Of a stretch of 20,525 nt of DNA, positions 1 to 8,056 are shown one piece after another; within the stretch, counting starts at the first letter, position 1; the number at the start of each line of letters is the position of its first letter. The notes under the pieces are model-generated. The model made no database searches. It had not been told where the DNA came from and was given only the letters and a program-made list of their open reading frames with translations. Source of the DNA: Phascolarctobacterium sp. (GTDB taxonomy: Bacteria; Bacillota; Negativicutes; Acidaminococcales; Acidaminococcaceae); the NCBI GenBank assembly GCA_024405645.1, contig JAKSOJ010000005.1, positions 1-20,525 of the forward strand, in the 5' to 3' direction. The translations under genes and the position numbers were made by a program.

Positions 1-860
1 GCACGAGGAGCAGGATTATTAGCATCAGTTACAGTGTCACCTACGCGTGCATCTCTAACATTTTTAATGGAAGCAGCAAAGAAACCTACTTGGCCAGCAG
101 TAAGCTCATCAACGTTAACCAGATTGGGTTTGAAATAACCAACCTCGGTTACGTCAAATTCCGCGCCAGTAGCCATCATACGAATCTTTTGACCCTTCTT
201 AATGCAGCCTTCCATAACGCGAATGTAAAGAACTACGCCTTTATAAGCGTCGAATTTAGAGTCGAATACAAGAGCCTTGAGAGACTCCTCGCTAGAGCCT
301 TCGGGAGCAGGAACACGCTCAACGATAGCTTCAAGAACATCTTCAATGCCAAGACCAGTCTTAGCAGAGCAAAGAATTGCATCAGATGCATCAATACCGA
401 TAACATCTTCGATTTCCTTTTTAACATGTTCAGGGTCTGCAGATGGCAAATCTATTTTATTGATGACGGGAATTATTTCCAAATCATTATCTAAAGCCAA
501 GTAAACATTAGCCAAGGTTTGCGCTTCGATACCTTGAGTTGCGTCAATAACCAAGAGAGCACCCTCGCAAGCAGCCAAAGCACGAGAAACCTCGTAAGTG
601 AAGTCAACATGGCCCGGAGTGTCGATAAAGTTCAGCATATATTCTTCGCCATTTTTAGCCTTGTACATGCTACGAACAGCTTGTGCTTTAATAGTAATAC
701 CGCGTTCACGTTCCAAATCCATGGAGTCGAGGATTTGCTCCTCCATCTCACGTTTAGAAAGGGTACCAGTATATTCGATTAATCTGTCGGCAAGAGTAGA
801 CTTGCCATGATCTATATGAGCAATAATAGAAAAGTTGCGAATGTTTTTTTGATTAGACAT
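1..860 (-). CDS. lepA: Elongation factor 4 (LepA), 5' part
   Basis: Ribosome-associated translational GTPase (EF4) that acts on stalled or mistranslocated ribosomes. About 286 codons are present and the gene runs off the left edge of the window; the family is usually about 600 residues. Visible motifs are the P-loop AHIDHGKS at residues 14-21, the switch region with RERGIT, the G3 motif DTPGHVDF and the G4 motif NKIDLP. These are followed by the start of domain II. The ATG at 860 gives the family N-terminus [20 protein letters not shown]. An AAGGAG lies 14 nt upstream, which is longer than usual, but no better in-frame start is closer. The gene follows rpsT in the same direction but has its own promoter and is separated by the rpsT terminator. 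Confidence 0.97.
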   Translation of the reverse strand, partial: MSNQKNIRNFSIIAHIDHGKSTLADRLIEYTGTLSKREMEEQILDSMDLERERGITIKAQAVRSMYKAKNGEEYMLNFIDTPGHVDFTYEVSRALAACEGALLVIDATQGIEAQTLANVYLALDNDLEIIPVINKIDLPSADPEHVKKEIEDVIGIDASDAILCSAKTGLGIEDVLEAIVERVPAPEGSSEESLKALVFDSKFDAYKGVVLYIRVMEGCIKKGQKIRMMATGAEFDVTEVGYFKPNLVNVDELTAGQVGFFAASIKNVRDARVGDTVTDANNPAPR

Positions 861-901
861 ATCCAGCTTCGTAACTCCTTATAATAATATTTTAATAGTT
901 T

Positions 902-931
902 ATTATACCATTATACTTGCTTAACTGTAAA
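902..931 (-). promoter_or_regulatory. Probable sigma-A promoter of lepA
   Basis: On the minus strand the -35 TTTACA (931-926) is followed by an 18-nt spacer and the -10 TATAAT (907-902). It lies about 40 nt upstream of the lepA start and downstream of the rpsT terminator, so lepA can be transcribed independently. Confidence 0.65.
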
Positions 932-970
932 TGCTGATTACCGAATTGCCCACTTAGTTGTTTATTTTAC

Positions 971-1002
971 AAAGAAAAAAGGCGTCGTCTTTAGACGACG
1001 CC
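971..1002 (-). terminator. Rho-independent terminator of rpsT
   Basis: On the minus strand a 9-bp GC-rich stem, GGCGTCGTC / GACGACGCC with a TAAA loop (1002-981), is followed by TTTTTTCTTT (980-971). It begins 14 nt after the rpsT stop codon. It separates rpsT from lepA. Confidence 0.93.
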
Positions 1003-1016
1003 TCATCAACTTCTAA

Positions 1017-1280
1017 TTAAGCCATTGCGTTAACTTTCTTAGCAAGTCTAGATTTTTTACGAGCTGCTGCGTTTTTGGAGATAATACCTTTACGAGCTGC
1101 TTTATCGAGTAAGCTAGATGCGTTTACGAGAGCTTCAGCTGCAACTGCTTTATCAGCAGCTTTTGCCAATGCTTCTACTTTACGACCTGCGTTACGAACG
1201 CCTGCTTTTACAGGGCCGTTAGCTGCACGACGTTCTGCATCAGTTTTTACGCTACGAACGGAAGATTTAATGTTAGGCAT
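1017..1280 (-). CDS. rpsT: 30S ribosomal protein S20
   Basis: Primary-binding protein of the small ribosomal subunit that contacts 16S rRNA. The 87-residue product starts MPNIKSSVRSVKTDAERRAAN and is rich in Lys, Arg and Ala, as expected for the all-helical S20 family, with the usual length. The start is the ATG at 1280, with AGGAGG eight nt upstream. An in-frame GTG three codons earlier overlaps the Shine-Dalgarno sequence itself and is rejected. The gene is monocistronic, flanked by its own promoter and a strong terminator, and sits just upstream of lepA. Confidence 0.97.
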   Translation of the reverse strand: MPNIKSSVRSVKTDAERRAANGPVKAGVRNAGRKVEALAKAADKAVAAEALVNASSLLDKAARKGIISKNAAARKKSRLAKKVNAMA

Positions 1281-1340
1281 GAAATTCACCTCCTGCTAAA
1301 CCAATTTTTTATAGAAATAATATTTTTTTCGTACTGCAAT

Positions 1341-1369
1341 ATTCTACCACGAACTTACATATAAGGCAA
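1341..1369 (-). promoter_or_regulatory. Probable sigma-A promoter of rpsT
   Basis: On the minus strand TTGCCT (1369-1364) is followed by a 17-nt spacer and TAGAAT (1346-1341). It is about 60 nt upstream of the rpsT start codon and just downstream of the NlpC/P60 gene. The leader carries an A-rich run before the AGGAGG. Confidence 0.65.
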
Positions 1370-1395
1370 TAGTTTTAGAAAAAATTTTTAATCTA

Positions 1396-2058
1396 TTATC
1401 TAATACGGCATGCACCGTACCAACGAGAGCCATAATAGTCTGTAAATACGGGAGAAATTTTAACTGCTCTACCACCAGCATGAATAAAGTTGCCATCGCC
1501 TAAATAGATACCTACATGGGAAGCACCAGGTTCATAAGTAGTAAAGAAAACCAAGTCTCCTCTTCTTAATTCGCTAGGTTTTATAGGCTTGCCAGCAAAT
1601 ATTTGCACATCACAGGTGCGAGGAAGTTCGACACCAGCTGCTCTAAAGCAATATTGTACAAAACCGGAACAGTCAAAACCATTGGGAGTTGTACCGCCGA
1701 ATACATAGGGTACACCCATCATTCTAAAAGCAGTATTCAACACTCGTCTAACAACGGGAGCTTCAGCACGGTTGACAGGCATTTCCCTATTCATCATCGC
1801 CCTAAAAGTTTCAGGTCCAACAATGCCATCTGCAAACATGCCCTTATCCTTTTGGAAAAGCTTTACAGCAGAAGTGGTTTCCTCGCCATAAAAGCCATCA
1901 AGAGAAGATACGGGATAATTAAGTTCTACTAAACGCTTTTGGACATCTAGAACATCCTGTCCCTCATCCCCACGGCTAAGTGATGCTAAAGCCGTACAGG
2001 AAATGCTAAGACTAAGCAAAATTCCAGCACCAAGAGTTAATATTTTTTTATAATTCAA
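1396..2058 (-). CDS. Exported NlpC/P60 endopeptidase with peptidoglycan-binding domain
   Basis: Predicted cell-wall hydrolase that cuts peptide stems, most likely the gamma-D-Glu to diamino acid bond typical of the NlpC/P60 family. The 220-residue protein has a signal peptide (about 1-26, ending ALA), a PG_binding_1 domain (about 28-90, with GxxGxDVxxxQ-like and GIVGPET motifs) and a C-terminal NlpC/P60 domain (about 102-220). The likely catalytic triad is Cys130 (DCSGF), His181 (SHVGIY) and His193 (HAGG). The start is a TTG at 2058 with AAGGAGG eight nt upstream. A possible ATG 14 codons earlier would place this strong site inside the gene and add a poor N-terminus before the signal peptide. 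It has its own promoter, overlapping the end of the upstream capA-like gene. Confidence 0.9.
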   Translation of the reverse strand: MNYKKILTLGAGILLSLSISCTALASLSRGDEGQDVLDVQKRLVELNYPVSSLDGFYGEETTSAVKLFQKDKGMFADGIVGPETFRAMMNREMPVNRAEAPVVRRVLNTAFRMMGVPYVFGGTTPNGFDCSGFVQYCFRAAGVELPRTCDVQIFAGKPIKPSELRRGDLVFFTTYEPGASHVGIYLGDGNFIHAGGRAVKISPVFTDYYGSRWYGACRIR

Positions 2059-2118
2059 GGGAGTTTCCTCCTTAGAAACGACTACACAATAAAAGTTCAC
2101 TATACAAATACAGTATCT

Positions 2119-2148
2119 ATTGTATCAGACTAACCCCATACTAGTCAA
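2119..2148 (-). promoter_or_regulatory. Probable sigma-A promoter of the NlpC/P60 gene
   Basis: On the minus strand TTGACT (2148-2143) is followed by an 18-nt spacer and TACAAT (2124-2119). The -35 element begins immediately after the stop codon of the capA-like gene, giving a leader of roughly 55 nt before the TTG start. Confidence 0.65.
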
Positions 2149-2149
2149 A

Positions 2150-3499
2150 TCATTGAAGATTATTGGCAGTAGTTTGGGCATTTGCCGCGTACAGATCCTT
2201 GAAATCAGCACTAAAATCGTAGGGAACTTCAAAGATGGAGCTGTATGCTTGCAATCTAGCCAAAACACTTTCCCCTTCTGCGCCAGTTAAAATGGTAGGA
2301 CAGAAGTCGTTTCTATAGGTAACAGATGAAATTCTGCAAGGAATAACCTTTTGGCCAGTTAATGCGACCCCCTTGTCCTTTGTCCAAGAAAAAGTTGCTT
2401 GGTAAATAAAGGTATCCTTATCAACAGGATTCCAGTTGGCGCCAAAGGAGAAATTACCCATGCTATAGCAAATTGGCTTACCATGATACATCTCAATGCC
2501 TTGCATAACATGAGGATGAGCGCCAATTACTACATCAGCACCAGAATCAATAGTGTAACGGAACACATCTCTTTGATCTGCAGGAGGGTAATAAATACGC
2601 TCTTCACCACCATGGAATTGAACCATAACAACATTGCTGCCAGCCTTACGAACATCTTCAATATCCTTTTTAATCATATCGTAGAGTTCGGAATTAGCTG
2701 CAAAAGAGGTATATCCCAAGAAAGAAATCTTAATACCATTTTTAGTGGTAGTGTATTTATGACCTTCGCCACTAATACCAATGTTATTAGCATTGAGAAT
2801 ATTCACTGTATCGTTAAAGCCATCCCAGCCACAATCATAAATATGATTATTGGCTACATGGCATACTTCTACGGAGCTAGCCTTCAAGGTATTTAGCTCT
2901 TCCGGATGGCAACGAATGGGAAAGGTTTTAATTTCTACGGGTGCATTATTGGTTAACGGGCCTTCTAAATTAATCCAAGTGAAATCGTCCTTCTCGAATA
3001 CTTCTTTGACATTTTTAAAGAAATAAGTAGGACCGTAGGCACTATAATAGGACTCATAGGAACCAGGTTCTCTATATTCAGGGTCGAAAACTTGACCTTC
3101 CTCCAAATATGAACCCATAGTACAATCCCCTGCTACAGAAACCACTATGCTTTGCGGAACTGGGGGCGGAGGAGCAACAGGTGTCTCAGGAGTAGTTGGT
3201 TGTTCAATGGGCTTATCTGTTTGTCCAGATTGCGCTGACACATCTTTGCCAGTATTCTTGCTATCCTTACTCTTTTTAACAACCTTAACCTTTTTATTGG
3301 GTTGAACACCCAAATCAGCCTTAATTTTATCTGCCTTTTGCTCTTGAGTCAGCTTTGTCTTGGTTTTTGCAAACTTACCTTCCTCGACCTTAATATGCAC
3401 ATCCTCAGCTAAAGCGGTAAGAGAAAAGCTACCCAGGAGAAGAGTTATACCAGCTGCGGTAAATAATTTCTTTAATAGTCTAGATTTAAAAGTCTTCAT
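2150..3499 (-). CDS. Exported CapA-family (PGA_cap) metallophosphoesterase-fold protein
   Basis: Member of the CapA/PgsA capsule-synthesis family, whose fold resembles calcineurin-like metallophosphatases. The exact substrate cannot be read from sequence. With the ATG at 3499 the protein has 449 residues: signal peptide (1-31, ending ALA), a Lys-rich then Pro-rich linker (about 35-115) and the PGA_cap domain (about 117-400). Likely metal or active-site residues are AGDCTMG (123-129), NLEGPL (177-182), NNH (217-219), FHGGEE (295-300), AHPH (327-330) and GNF (348-350). The ATG lies 8 nt after the stop of the upstream L,D-transpeptidase gene, suggesting translational coupling. An in-frame GTG at 3523 overlapping that gene is the alternative start. 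Other capsule genes such as capB or capC are not present, so a poly-gamma-glutamate capsule is not supported. Confidence 0.85.
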   Translation of the reverse strand: MKTFKSRLLKKLFTAAGITLLLGSFSLTALAEDVHIKVEEGKFAKTKTKLTQEQKADKIKADLGVQPNKKVKVVKKSKDSKNTGKDVSAQSGQTDKPIEQPTTPETPVAPPPPVPQSIVVSVAGDCTMGSYLEEGQVFDPEYREPGSYESYYSAYGPTYFFKNVKEVFEKDDFTWINLEGPLTNNAPVEIKTFPIRCHPEELNTLKASSVEVCHVANNHIYDCGWDGFNDTVNILNANNIGISGEGHKYTTTKNGIKISFLGYTSFAANSELYDMIKKDIEDVRKAGSNVVMVQFHGGEERIYYPPADQRDVFRYTIDSGADVVIGAHPHVMQGIEMYHGKPICYSMGNFSFGANWNPVDKDTFIYQATFSWTKDKGVALTGQKVIPCRISSVTYRNDFCPTILTGAEGESVLARLQAYSSIFEVPYDFSADFKDLYAANAQTTANNLQ

Positions 3500-3506
3500 A
3501 ATATCA

Positions 3507-4316
3507 TTAATTATTGGCGTCACCTTTAATAACGACCTTCATGCCAACCTTGGCATGTTCTTTGAGTTTACGAACATTATCGTTCAAGAGACGAATACAA
3601 CCTTCTGACGCTCTATGATATGCATCGTCAGTTACAGTTCTTACAAAACGTTCATCGGGATTAGTGCCATGAATGCCAATACCATCCCAATTGCCCTTGC
3701 TTAAATTATAAGTGTTGAGGTAGAAGAACCAGGGGCCATAGGCGTTAGGAATCTCACCCTTGCCATCCTTGAAATCGTGGGACCACCAGCTTGCGTCGTT
3801 GATTTCTTCAATGGGGAATACACCATGGGGAGTAGTCATGTCCCCACTCCTAACCTTTTGACCAGGTTTTTGACCCAATGCACAATCACAGAAACCAATA
3901 ACCTTATTTCCCTCAATCAAATACAGTTTGAAGGTCATTTTGTCAATATAAATAAATTTATCATTCGCAGGAATAACAGTGTTCCAAGCAGTTGCAGCAT
4001 ATTGTCTTGCTTCTACAGGGATATTATCCAACGGAGTTTTAATGCCACGAACATCTTTAAAGATATTCTCTACAGGCTTGGCAACGGGAGTAACAGCACC
4101 CTCGGGCTTAGTCGGTTTTGTAGAGACAACTACGGAAGAACCATTGCTAGTTTTAATCTCTTGCTTATCTCCAACAGTTTGAACTGCAGGCTTATCACTA
4201 TTCTTTTTCTTTTTTGCGGAAGCTTCATTATTAAAGAAGCTACAACCCAAAAAGCATGTTCCTAATGCTAAAACACCACAGAAGGAAACTAATTTTTTAA
4301 TATTTTTATCGTTCAC
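3507..4316 (-). CDS. L,D-transpeptidase (YkuD family), probable lipoprotein
   Basis: Predicted periplasmic or cell-surface enzyme that forms L,D cross-links in peptidoglycan or attaches proteins to it. The 269-residue product has a hydrophobic N-terminal signal (about 8-25). This ends in FLGC, so Cys25 is a possible lipidation site, although the lipobox is not ideal. A Lys/Thr/Pro-rich linker runs to about residue 85 and the YkuD domain covers about 118-265. The catalytic signature is visible: IHGT (His216) and SEGCIRL (Cys240). The start is a GTG at 4316 with an AAAGGA about ten nt upstream, and no upstream ATG is in frame. It is the first gene of a two-gene unit with the capA-like gene. Confidence 0.9.
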   Translation of the reverse strand: MNDKNIKKLVSFCGVLALGTCFLGCSFFNNEASAKKKKNSDKPAVQTVGDKQEIKTSNGSSVVVSTKPTKPEGAVTPVAKPVENIFKDVRGIKTPLDNIPVEARQYAATAWNTVIPANDKFIYIDKMTFKLYLIEGNKVIGFCDCALGQKPGQKVRSGDMTTPHGVFPIEEINDASWWSHDFKDGKGEIPNAYGPWFFYLNTYNLSKGNWDGIGIHGTNPDERFVRTVTDDAYHRASEGCIRLLNDNVRKLKEHAKVGMKVVIKGDANN

Positions 4317-4373
4317 GAGGATTTAATCCTTTCATAACACAACAATTAATTTTAGAAACAACATTACATTCTA

Positions 4374-4402
4374 ATTTTACCATAGGGCTACCTTAGTAGC
4401 AA
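4374..4402 (-). promoter_or_regulatory. Probable sigma-A promoter of the L,D-transpeptidase/capA-like unit
   Basis: On the minus strand TTGCTA (4402-4397) is followed by a 17-nt spacer and TAAAAT (4379-4374). It lies about 60 nt upstream of the GTG start and immediately downstream of the nrdR terminator. Confidence 0.6.
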
Positions 4403-4426
4403 GAATAACGAAAAACAAACTACAAG

Positions 4427-4453
4427 CAAAAAGCGTGGCACGAAGCCACGCTT
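4427..4453 (-). terminator. Rho-independent terminator at the end of the dcw cluster (after nrdR)
   Basis: On the minus strand AGCGTGGC / GCCACGCT forms an 8-bp stem around a TTCGT loop (4452-4432). A flanking A-T pair extends it and a short TTTT tract follows. It lies about 13 nt after the nrdR stop and marks the end of the 15-gene run of minus-strand genes. Confidence 0.85.
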
Positions 4454-4466
4454 GTAATAAAACTAA

Positions 4467-4928
4467 TTATTTTTTCTCGGTTTTCATAATGCGTTCCAAC
4501 TCTTGCATGAAGTTCTTAACATCTGCAAATTGACGATATACAGATGCGAAACGAACATAAGCGATTTGGTCGGTTTGTTCCAGATACTTCATGACAATCT
4601 CGCCAATTTGTACACTGGAAACCTCGGACTCACCACTCATGCGAACTTCACGTTCGATATTGGTAGCAACCTCCTGAATCTTTTCGTAGGATACAGGACG
4701 TTTTTCAAAAGCCTTCAAAAGACCTTGCATTAACTTTTTCGGATCAAAGAGTTCACGACGTCCATCCTTCTTGGAGACAATCAAGGGAGTTTCTTCGTAT
4801 TTTTCATAGGTCGTAAACCTTCTGCCACAATCAGGGCATTCACGGCGACGACGAATAGACCCGCCTTCTTCAACGGCGCGACTATCTACAACACGACTAT
4901 CTCTATAGGAACAAAACGGACATTTCAT
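4467..4928 (-). CDS. nrdR: Transcriptional repressor NrdR
   Basis: Zinc-ribbon and ATP-cone repressor of ribonucleotide reductase genes that senses dATP/ATP. The 153-residue protein has the usual length. The N-terminal zinc ribbon uses Cys3, Cys6, Cys31 and Cys34 and is followed by the Arg-rich RRRRECPDCGRRFTTYE signature. The ATP-cone covers about 47-137. The ATG at 4928 has GGAGG eight nt upstream. It starts 17 nt after the ftsZ stop, is the last gene of the dcw cluster and precedes a strong terminator. No ribonucleotide reductase gene is in the window. Confidence 0.97.
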   Translation of the reverse strand: MKCPFCSYRDSRVVDSRAVEEGGSIRRRRECPDCGRRFTTYEKYEETPLIVSKKDGRRELFDPKKLMQGLLKAFEKRPVSYEKIQEVATNIEREVRMSGESEVSSVQIGEIVMKYLEQTDQIAYVRFASVYRQFADVKNFMQELERIMKTEKK

Positions 4929-4945
4929 GACTCAATCCTCCAAAA

Positions 4946-6040
4946 TTAACGACGTTGCATCCAAGGCGGAAGTTCCATGCTAGGTTTAGGGCTAGATTGG
5001 AAGAGGCCAGTAGGAGCGGAAGGATTAGTAGGAGCTGCCTTTTGGTTAGCAGGAGTGCTATAACGATTATTGGTAGGAGGCTCTTTCTTGAAGCCAGTAG
5101 CAATAACAGTTACACGGATTTCGTCATCAAGGCTATCGTCGATAACAGCACCAAAGATGATGTTAGCATTTTCGTCAGCAGCTTCGGAAATAATTTCGGT
5201 TGCTTCGTTGATATCCCACAGGCTCATGTCACGACCACCAGTAATGTTGATGAGTACGCCTTGAGCGCCATCCAAAGAACCTTCCAGGAGCGGGCTAGCA
5301 ATAGCAGCTTCAGCAGCAACTTTTGCAGCACCTTCGCCTTTAGAGGTACCAATACCCATAAGAGCGGAGCCAGCATCCTTCATTACGGAAGAAATATCTG
5401 CAAAGTCAAGGTTGATAAGACCAGGAACGGAAATCAAGTTGGAAATACCTTGAACGCCTTGGAACAGAACTTGGTCAGCATAACGGAATGCATCTACCAT
5501 GGAAGTTCTCTTATCAATAACTTGGAGTAAACGTTGGTTAGGAATAGTAATCAAGGTGTCAACCTTTTCGTTCAGGTTGATGATACCATGATCTGCTTGG
5601 TTCATGCGACGTTTGCCTTCGAATTGGAAGGGTTTGGTTACAACGCCAACAGTAAGAGCACCAATTTCTTTAGCGCATTCAGCAACTACATGAGCTGCAC
5701 CAGTACCAGTGCCACCGCCCATACCAGCAGTTACGAATACCATATCAGCACCTTCAAGTGCTTTAATAATAGCATCACGGGATTCTTCGGCTGCAGCTTC
5801 GCCAACTTCCGGGTTACCGCCTGCACCTAAACCACGAGTTAATTTGTCGCCAATTTGAATTTTGGTTTCTGCTTGAGCCAATAATAAAGCTTGAGCATCG
5901 GTATTAACTGCGATGAATTCTACGCCAGTTACACCTTCTTGAATCATTCTGTTGACTGCGTTATTACCGCCGCCGCCAACGCCAATAACTTTAATTTTTG
6001 CTAAGTTACCCATGGATGTTGTTTCTACATCTTCAAACAT
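4946..6040 (-). CDS. ftsZ: Cell division protein FtsZ
   Basis: Tubulin-like GTPase that polymerises into the cytokinetic ring at midcell. The 364-residue protein carries the GTP-binding signature GGGTGTG (108-114), an N-terminal GVGGGGNNA (20-28) and the T7-loop NLDFAD (210-215), which supplies catalytic Asp residues to the next subunit. A short Pro/Ser/Asn-rich linker (about 320-354) leads to the conserved C-terminal peptide ELPPWMQRR, the usual docking tail for partners such as FtsA or SepF. The ATG at 6040 has AAGGGGG nine nt upstream. The neighbours are sbp upstream and nrdR downstream. ftsA, the usual upstream gene in many bacteria, is not here. The 114-bp gap upstream is AT-rich and may hold an extra promoter. 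Confidence 0.98.
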   Translation of the reverse strand: MFEDVETTSMGNLAKIKVIGVGGGGNNAVNRMIQEGVTGVEFIAVNTDAQALLLAQAETKIQIGDKLTRGLGAGGNPEVGEAAAEESRDAIIKALEGADMVFVTAGMGGGTGTGAAHVVAECAKEIGALTVGVVTKPFQFEGKRRMNQADHGIINLNEKVDTLITIPNQRLLQVIDKRTSMVDAFRYADQVLFQGVQGISNLISVPGLINLDFADISSVMKDAGSALMGIGTSKGEGAAKVAAEAAIASPLLEGSLDGAQGVLINITGGRDMSLWDINEATEIISEAADENANIIFGAVIDDSLDDEIRVTVIATGFKKEPPTNNRYSTPANQKAAPTNPSAPTGLFQSSPKPSMELPPWMQRR

Positions 6041-6075
6041 TGTTCCAGTCCCCCTTAACTTGGGCTATATTATTA

Positions 6076-6081
6076 TAGTAA
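6076..6081 (-). promoter_or_regulatory. Possible -10 element for an internal ftsZ promoter
   Basis: The 114-bp gap between sbp and ftsZ is the longest inside the dcw cluster and is very AT-rich. On the minus strand it contains a TATAAT (near 6081-6076) about 35 nt upstream of the ftsZ start. No convincing -35 element is seen at 16-18 nt spacing, so this is only a candidate. Confidence 0.3.
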
Positions 6082-6154
6082 ATTACAATTAACAAAATTA
6101 ATCGATTTTTATTATTTCAACACGAATATAGGAATTTCCTGCCAGTATTAAAAA

Positions 6155-6487
6155 TTATTTTCCCATATATAGTCTTCTGATGACTGCTATATTTTGGAAT
6201 ATTCTCGCTCCAAAGATAAGTACAGCCACAAGATATAGGTCTATGCCTATATACGTACCTGCAAAGCAAAGGAATGCTGCGAGGATACCATTCATGAAGA
6301 AACCAGAGATGAAAATCTCGGTATCATAGTTGTGTTCCAAGGATGCCCTTACACCACCTAGCACAGAATCCAAGCCTGCAACCACTGCCACAGCCAAGTA
6401 TCTAGCATACTGAGGAGGAATGGTAAAAGGACTAATCATACCTAGAACTAAGCCAAGAACAAGACCAACTAATGCATATGCAATCAT
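6155..6487 (-). CDS. sbp: Small basic protein (Sbp, DUF1290 family)
   Basis: Small integral membrane protein of unknown biochemical role that is found next to ftsZ in many Gram-positive-type bacteria. The 110 residues include three hydrophobic segments (about 2-22, 29-45 and 62-98, the last long enough to be two helices). Polar residues DSVLGGVRASLE lie between them, which is the most recognisable family stretch. The ATG overlaps the DUF881 stop codon by 4 bp (ATGA), so translation is probably coupled. Confidence 0.88.
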   Translation of the reverse strand: MIAYALVGLVLGLVLGMISPFTIPPQYARYLAVAVVAGLDSVLGGVRASLEHNYDTEIFISGFFMNGILAAFLCFAGTYIGIDLYLVAVLIFGARIFQNIAVIRRLYMGK

Positions 6488-7221
6488 TTCTTCTCGCCCT
6501 CCTTAGTTCCATTTTGCATAGGATTCTCTTTAGGAAGTTCAACCTTAGCATATTCTAAAGCGTTACGAACCTTGAGAGCAGGAATCTTTACATTATCCTT
6601 TTCGGTAATTTTTACCTCAATACCCCAGAATTGGAAGGTATCCACAACACCGCCCTTTATGCGTAAAGCACTGGAAAGGGTCTTGGGATCACCTATGGCC
6701 TTCAAGGAATATGGTGCGGCTACGCGCACGTTATTTACAGAAACAGTAGGCCCTGCACAGCGAATCTCGGTTGTAGAAACAATGCGTTGCTCATTCAAAG
6801 CGATTGCTTCCGCACCAGATGCTCTAAGTTCGTTTAGAACACGCAGAAGATCTTCATCATGAAGAATGTACAGATTGGGATTCTCCCCAGCCTTTGTTGG
6901 AACCTTGGAATCGTCCATGACAATTTCCACGCCCTTACCAACTACTGGCGTTGTACCTGCCAATAAATGCAAATGCCCCAATTCCGAATCAGAGATACGA
7001 CTTGCTGCATTCTTCTTGAATTCTTCTATTTCTTTTTGCAATTTTTTATTTTCTGCTTCCTGTGCCTTCAAACGATCTGTTAAGTCTTGAACACGTTCTT
7101 GGCGGACGGATTTCTGGCTTTCAGTAACACGATATTGCGCAGACAGCATAAAACCAAGAACCATGAATACGGCGGCAACTGTTAGCTTGCCTTTCATATC
7201 CATGGTAAAAAGTTCTCTCAT
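6484..7221 (-). CDS. DUF881 family protein (YlxW-like)
   Basis: Membrane-anchored extracytoplasmic protein of unknown function, typically coded beside sbp in division clusters. The 245 residues have one transmembrane segment (about 12-28), a charged coiled coil (about 36-73, rich in Gln, Glu and Lys) and a globular DUF881 domain (about 77-225). The domain includes LRASGAEAIALNEQRIVSTTEIRC-type family sequence (residues near 132-155). A Lys/Glu-rich tail follows. The ATG at 7221 is preceded by GAGG at nine nt. It lies 11 nt downstream of ftsQ and overlaps sbp. Confidence 0.88.
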   Translation of the reverse strand: MRELFTMDMKGKLTVAAVFMVLGFMLSAQYRVTESQKSVRQERVQDLTDRLKAQEAENKKLQKEIEEFKKNAASRISDSELGHLHLLAGTTPVVGKGVEIVMDDSKVPTKAGENPNLYILHDEDLLRVLNELRASGAEAIALNEQRIVSTTEIRCAGPTVSVNNVRVAAPYSLKAIGDPKTLSSALRIKGGVVDTFQFWGIEVKITEKDNVKIPALKVRNALEYAKVELPKENPMQNGTKEGEKK

Positions 7222-7232
7222 TTGCCATTACC

Positions 7233-8009
7233 TCAATTTTCACTCTTAGGAATAAGTTTAATGTATGGTTTAGCAAATGTCAAATCAATATATTCGGCAT
7301 TAATATTTTTTCCTTTAATTTGGTTATAAACAGTGTTAAAAAGGTCAACTTTTTGATCTATTTCAACTGCTTTTCCCATCAAGAAGGGGAAAGATTCTTG
7401 CATACGCAAAGCAACATAGCCTTTATCGTCCATTGAAATTTCGCCGATTTTATCACGAGTTGAGGCTTCTATGCTTTTCAAAAAGACAAGGACATGAGTG
7501 ACTGCTTCATTATTGACATCATCACCAATATAAGCATTGCCACATTTAGCCCCCACAAACACAGGGCATTTGGCATCTGGAATTGCTGACGCAACTTTGA
7601 CAACCTTACCTTCATAGTCTACACAAAAATAACTGTGATAGGAGTTCGCTACATATAAAGCAGGTTCACGCTCCACAACACTAACGCGAATATCCCCAGG
7701 GAATTTGTATTCCACATTAGTTTTTTGGAAGCGAACGTCCTTTGCCAAAGTATCTCTAATCTTCCCAACAGATAAATTAAAAATGTTGAAAGGAGCTCGC
7801 CCTCCACCCATCTTTATAATTTCATCAACCGTCAAGAGATTAGTACCACGAATATCGCAATTGCCAAAAGCAAAACCTGGTTGATGTACATATCTATAAG
7901 AACTAATTGAAGCACTAACAACTACAAGGATGCAAAGAACAATTTTCAAGAGGCGCAAGCGATTGGCCCGACGACGCTTTTTTATATTGTCTCGTGTTAG
8001 GGTACCCAC
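7233..8009 (-). CDS. ftsQ: Cell division protein FtsQ/DivIB
   Basis: Bitopic septal protein that links cytoplasmic and extracytoplasmic parts of the divisome and partners FtsL and FtsB/DivIC. The 258-residue protein has a short basic cytoplasmic N-terminus (KKRRRANRLR, 10-19), one transmembrane helix (about 20-38), a POTRA domain (about 46-115, FxFGNCDIRGTNLLTVDEI-like) and the FtsQ beta domain to about residue 250. The start is GTG at 8009, seven nt after AAAGGAGG. It follows ddl by 47 nt, the common ddl-ftsQ order. Confidence 0.92.
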   Translation of the reverse strand: MGTLTRDNIKKRRRANRLRLLKIVLCILVVVSASISSYRYVHQPGFAFGNCDIRGTNLLTVDEIIKMGGGRAPFNIFNLSVGKIRDTLAKDVRFQKTNVEYKFPGDIRVSVVEREPALYVANSYHSYFCVDYEGKVVKVASAIPDAKCPVFVGAKCGNAYIGDDVNNEAVTHVLVFLKSIEASTRDKIGEISMDDKGYVALRMQESFPFLMGKAVEIDQKVDLFNTVYNQIKGKNINAEYIDLTFAKPYIKLIPKSEN

Positions 8010-8056
8010 CTGCGTACCTCCTTTCGAAAGAATCTCTAAATTTTATAACTAAAAAA

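Noticed and set aside
90-860. Long open frames on the plus strand opposite lepA
   Set aside because: They lie entirely opposite a well-matched lepA frame, lack good ribosome binding sites and give no recognisable protein. They are shadows of lepA codon use.
8021-8030. Palindrome CTTTCGAAAG overlapping the ftsQ ribosome binding site
   Set aside because: A hairpin here would have only three base pairs around a four-base loop, too weak to hide the ribosome binding site. It is probably a by-product of the AAAGGAGG.
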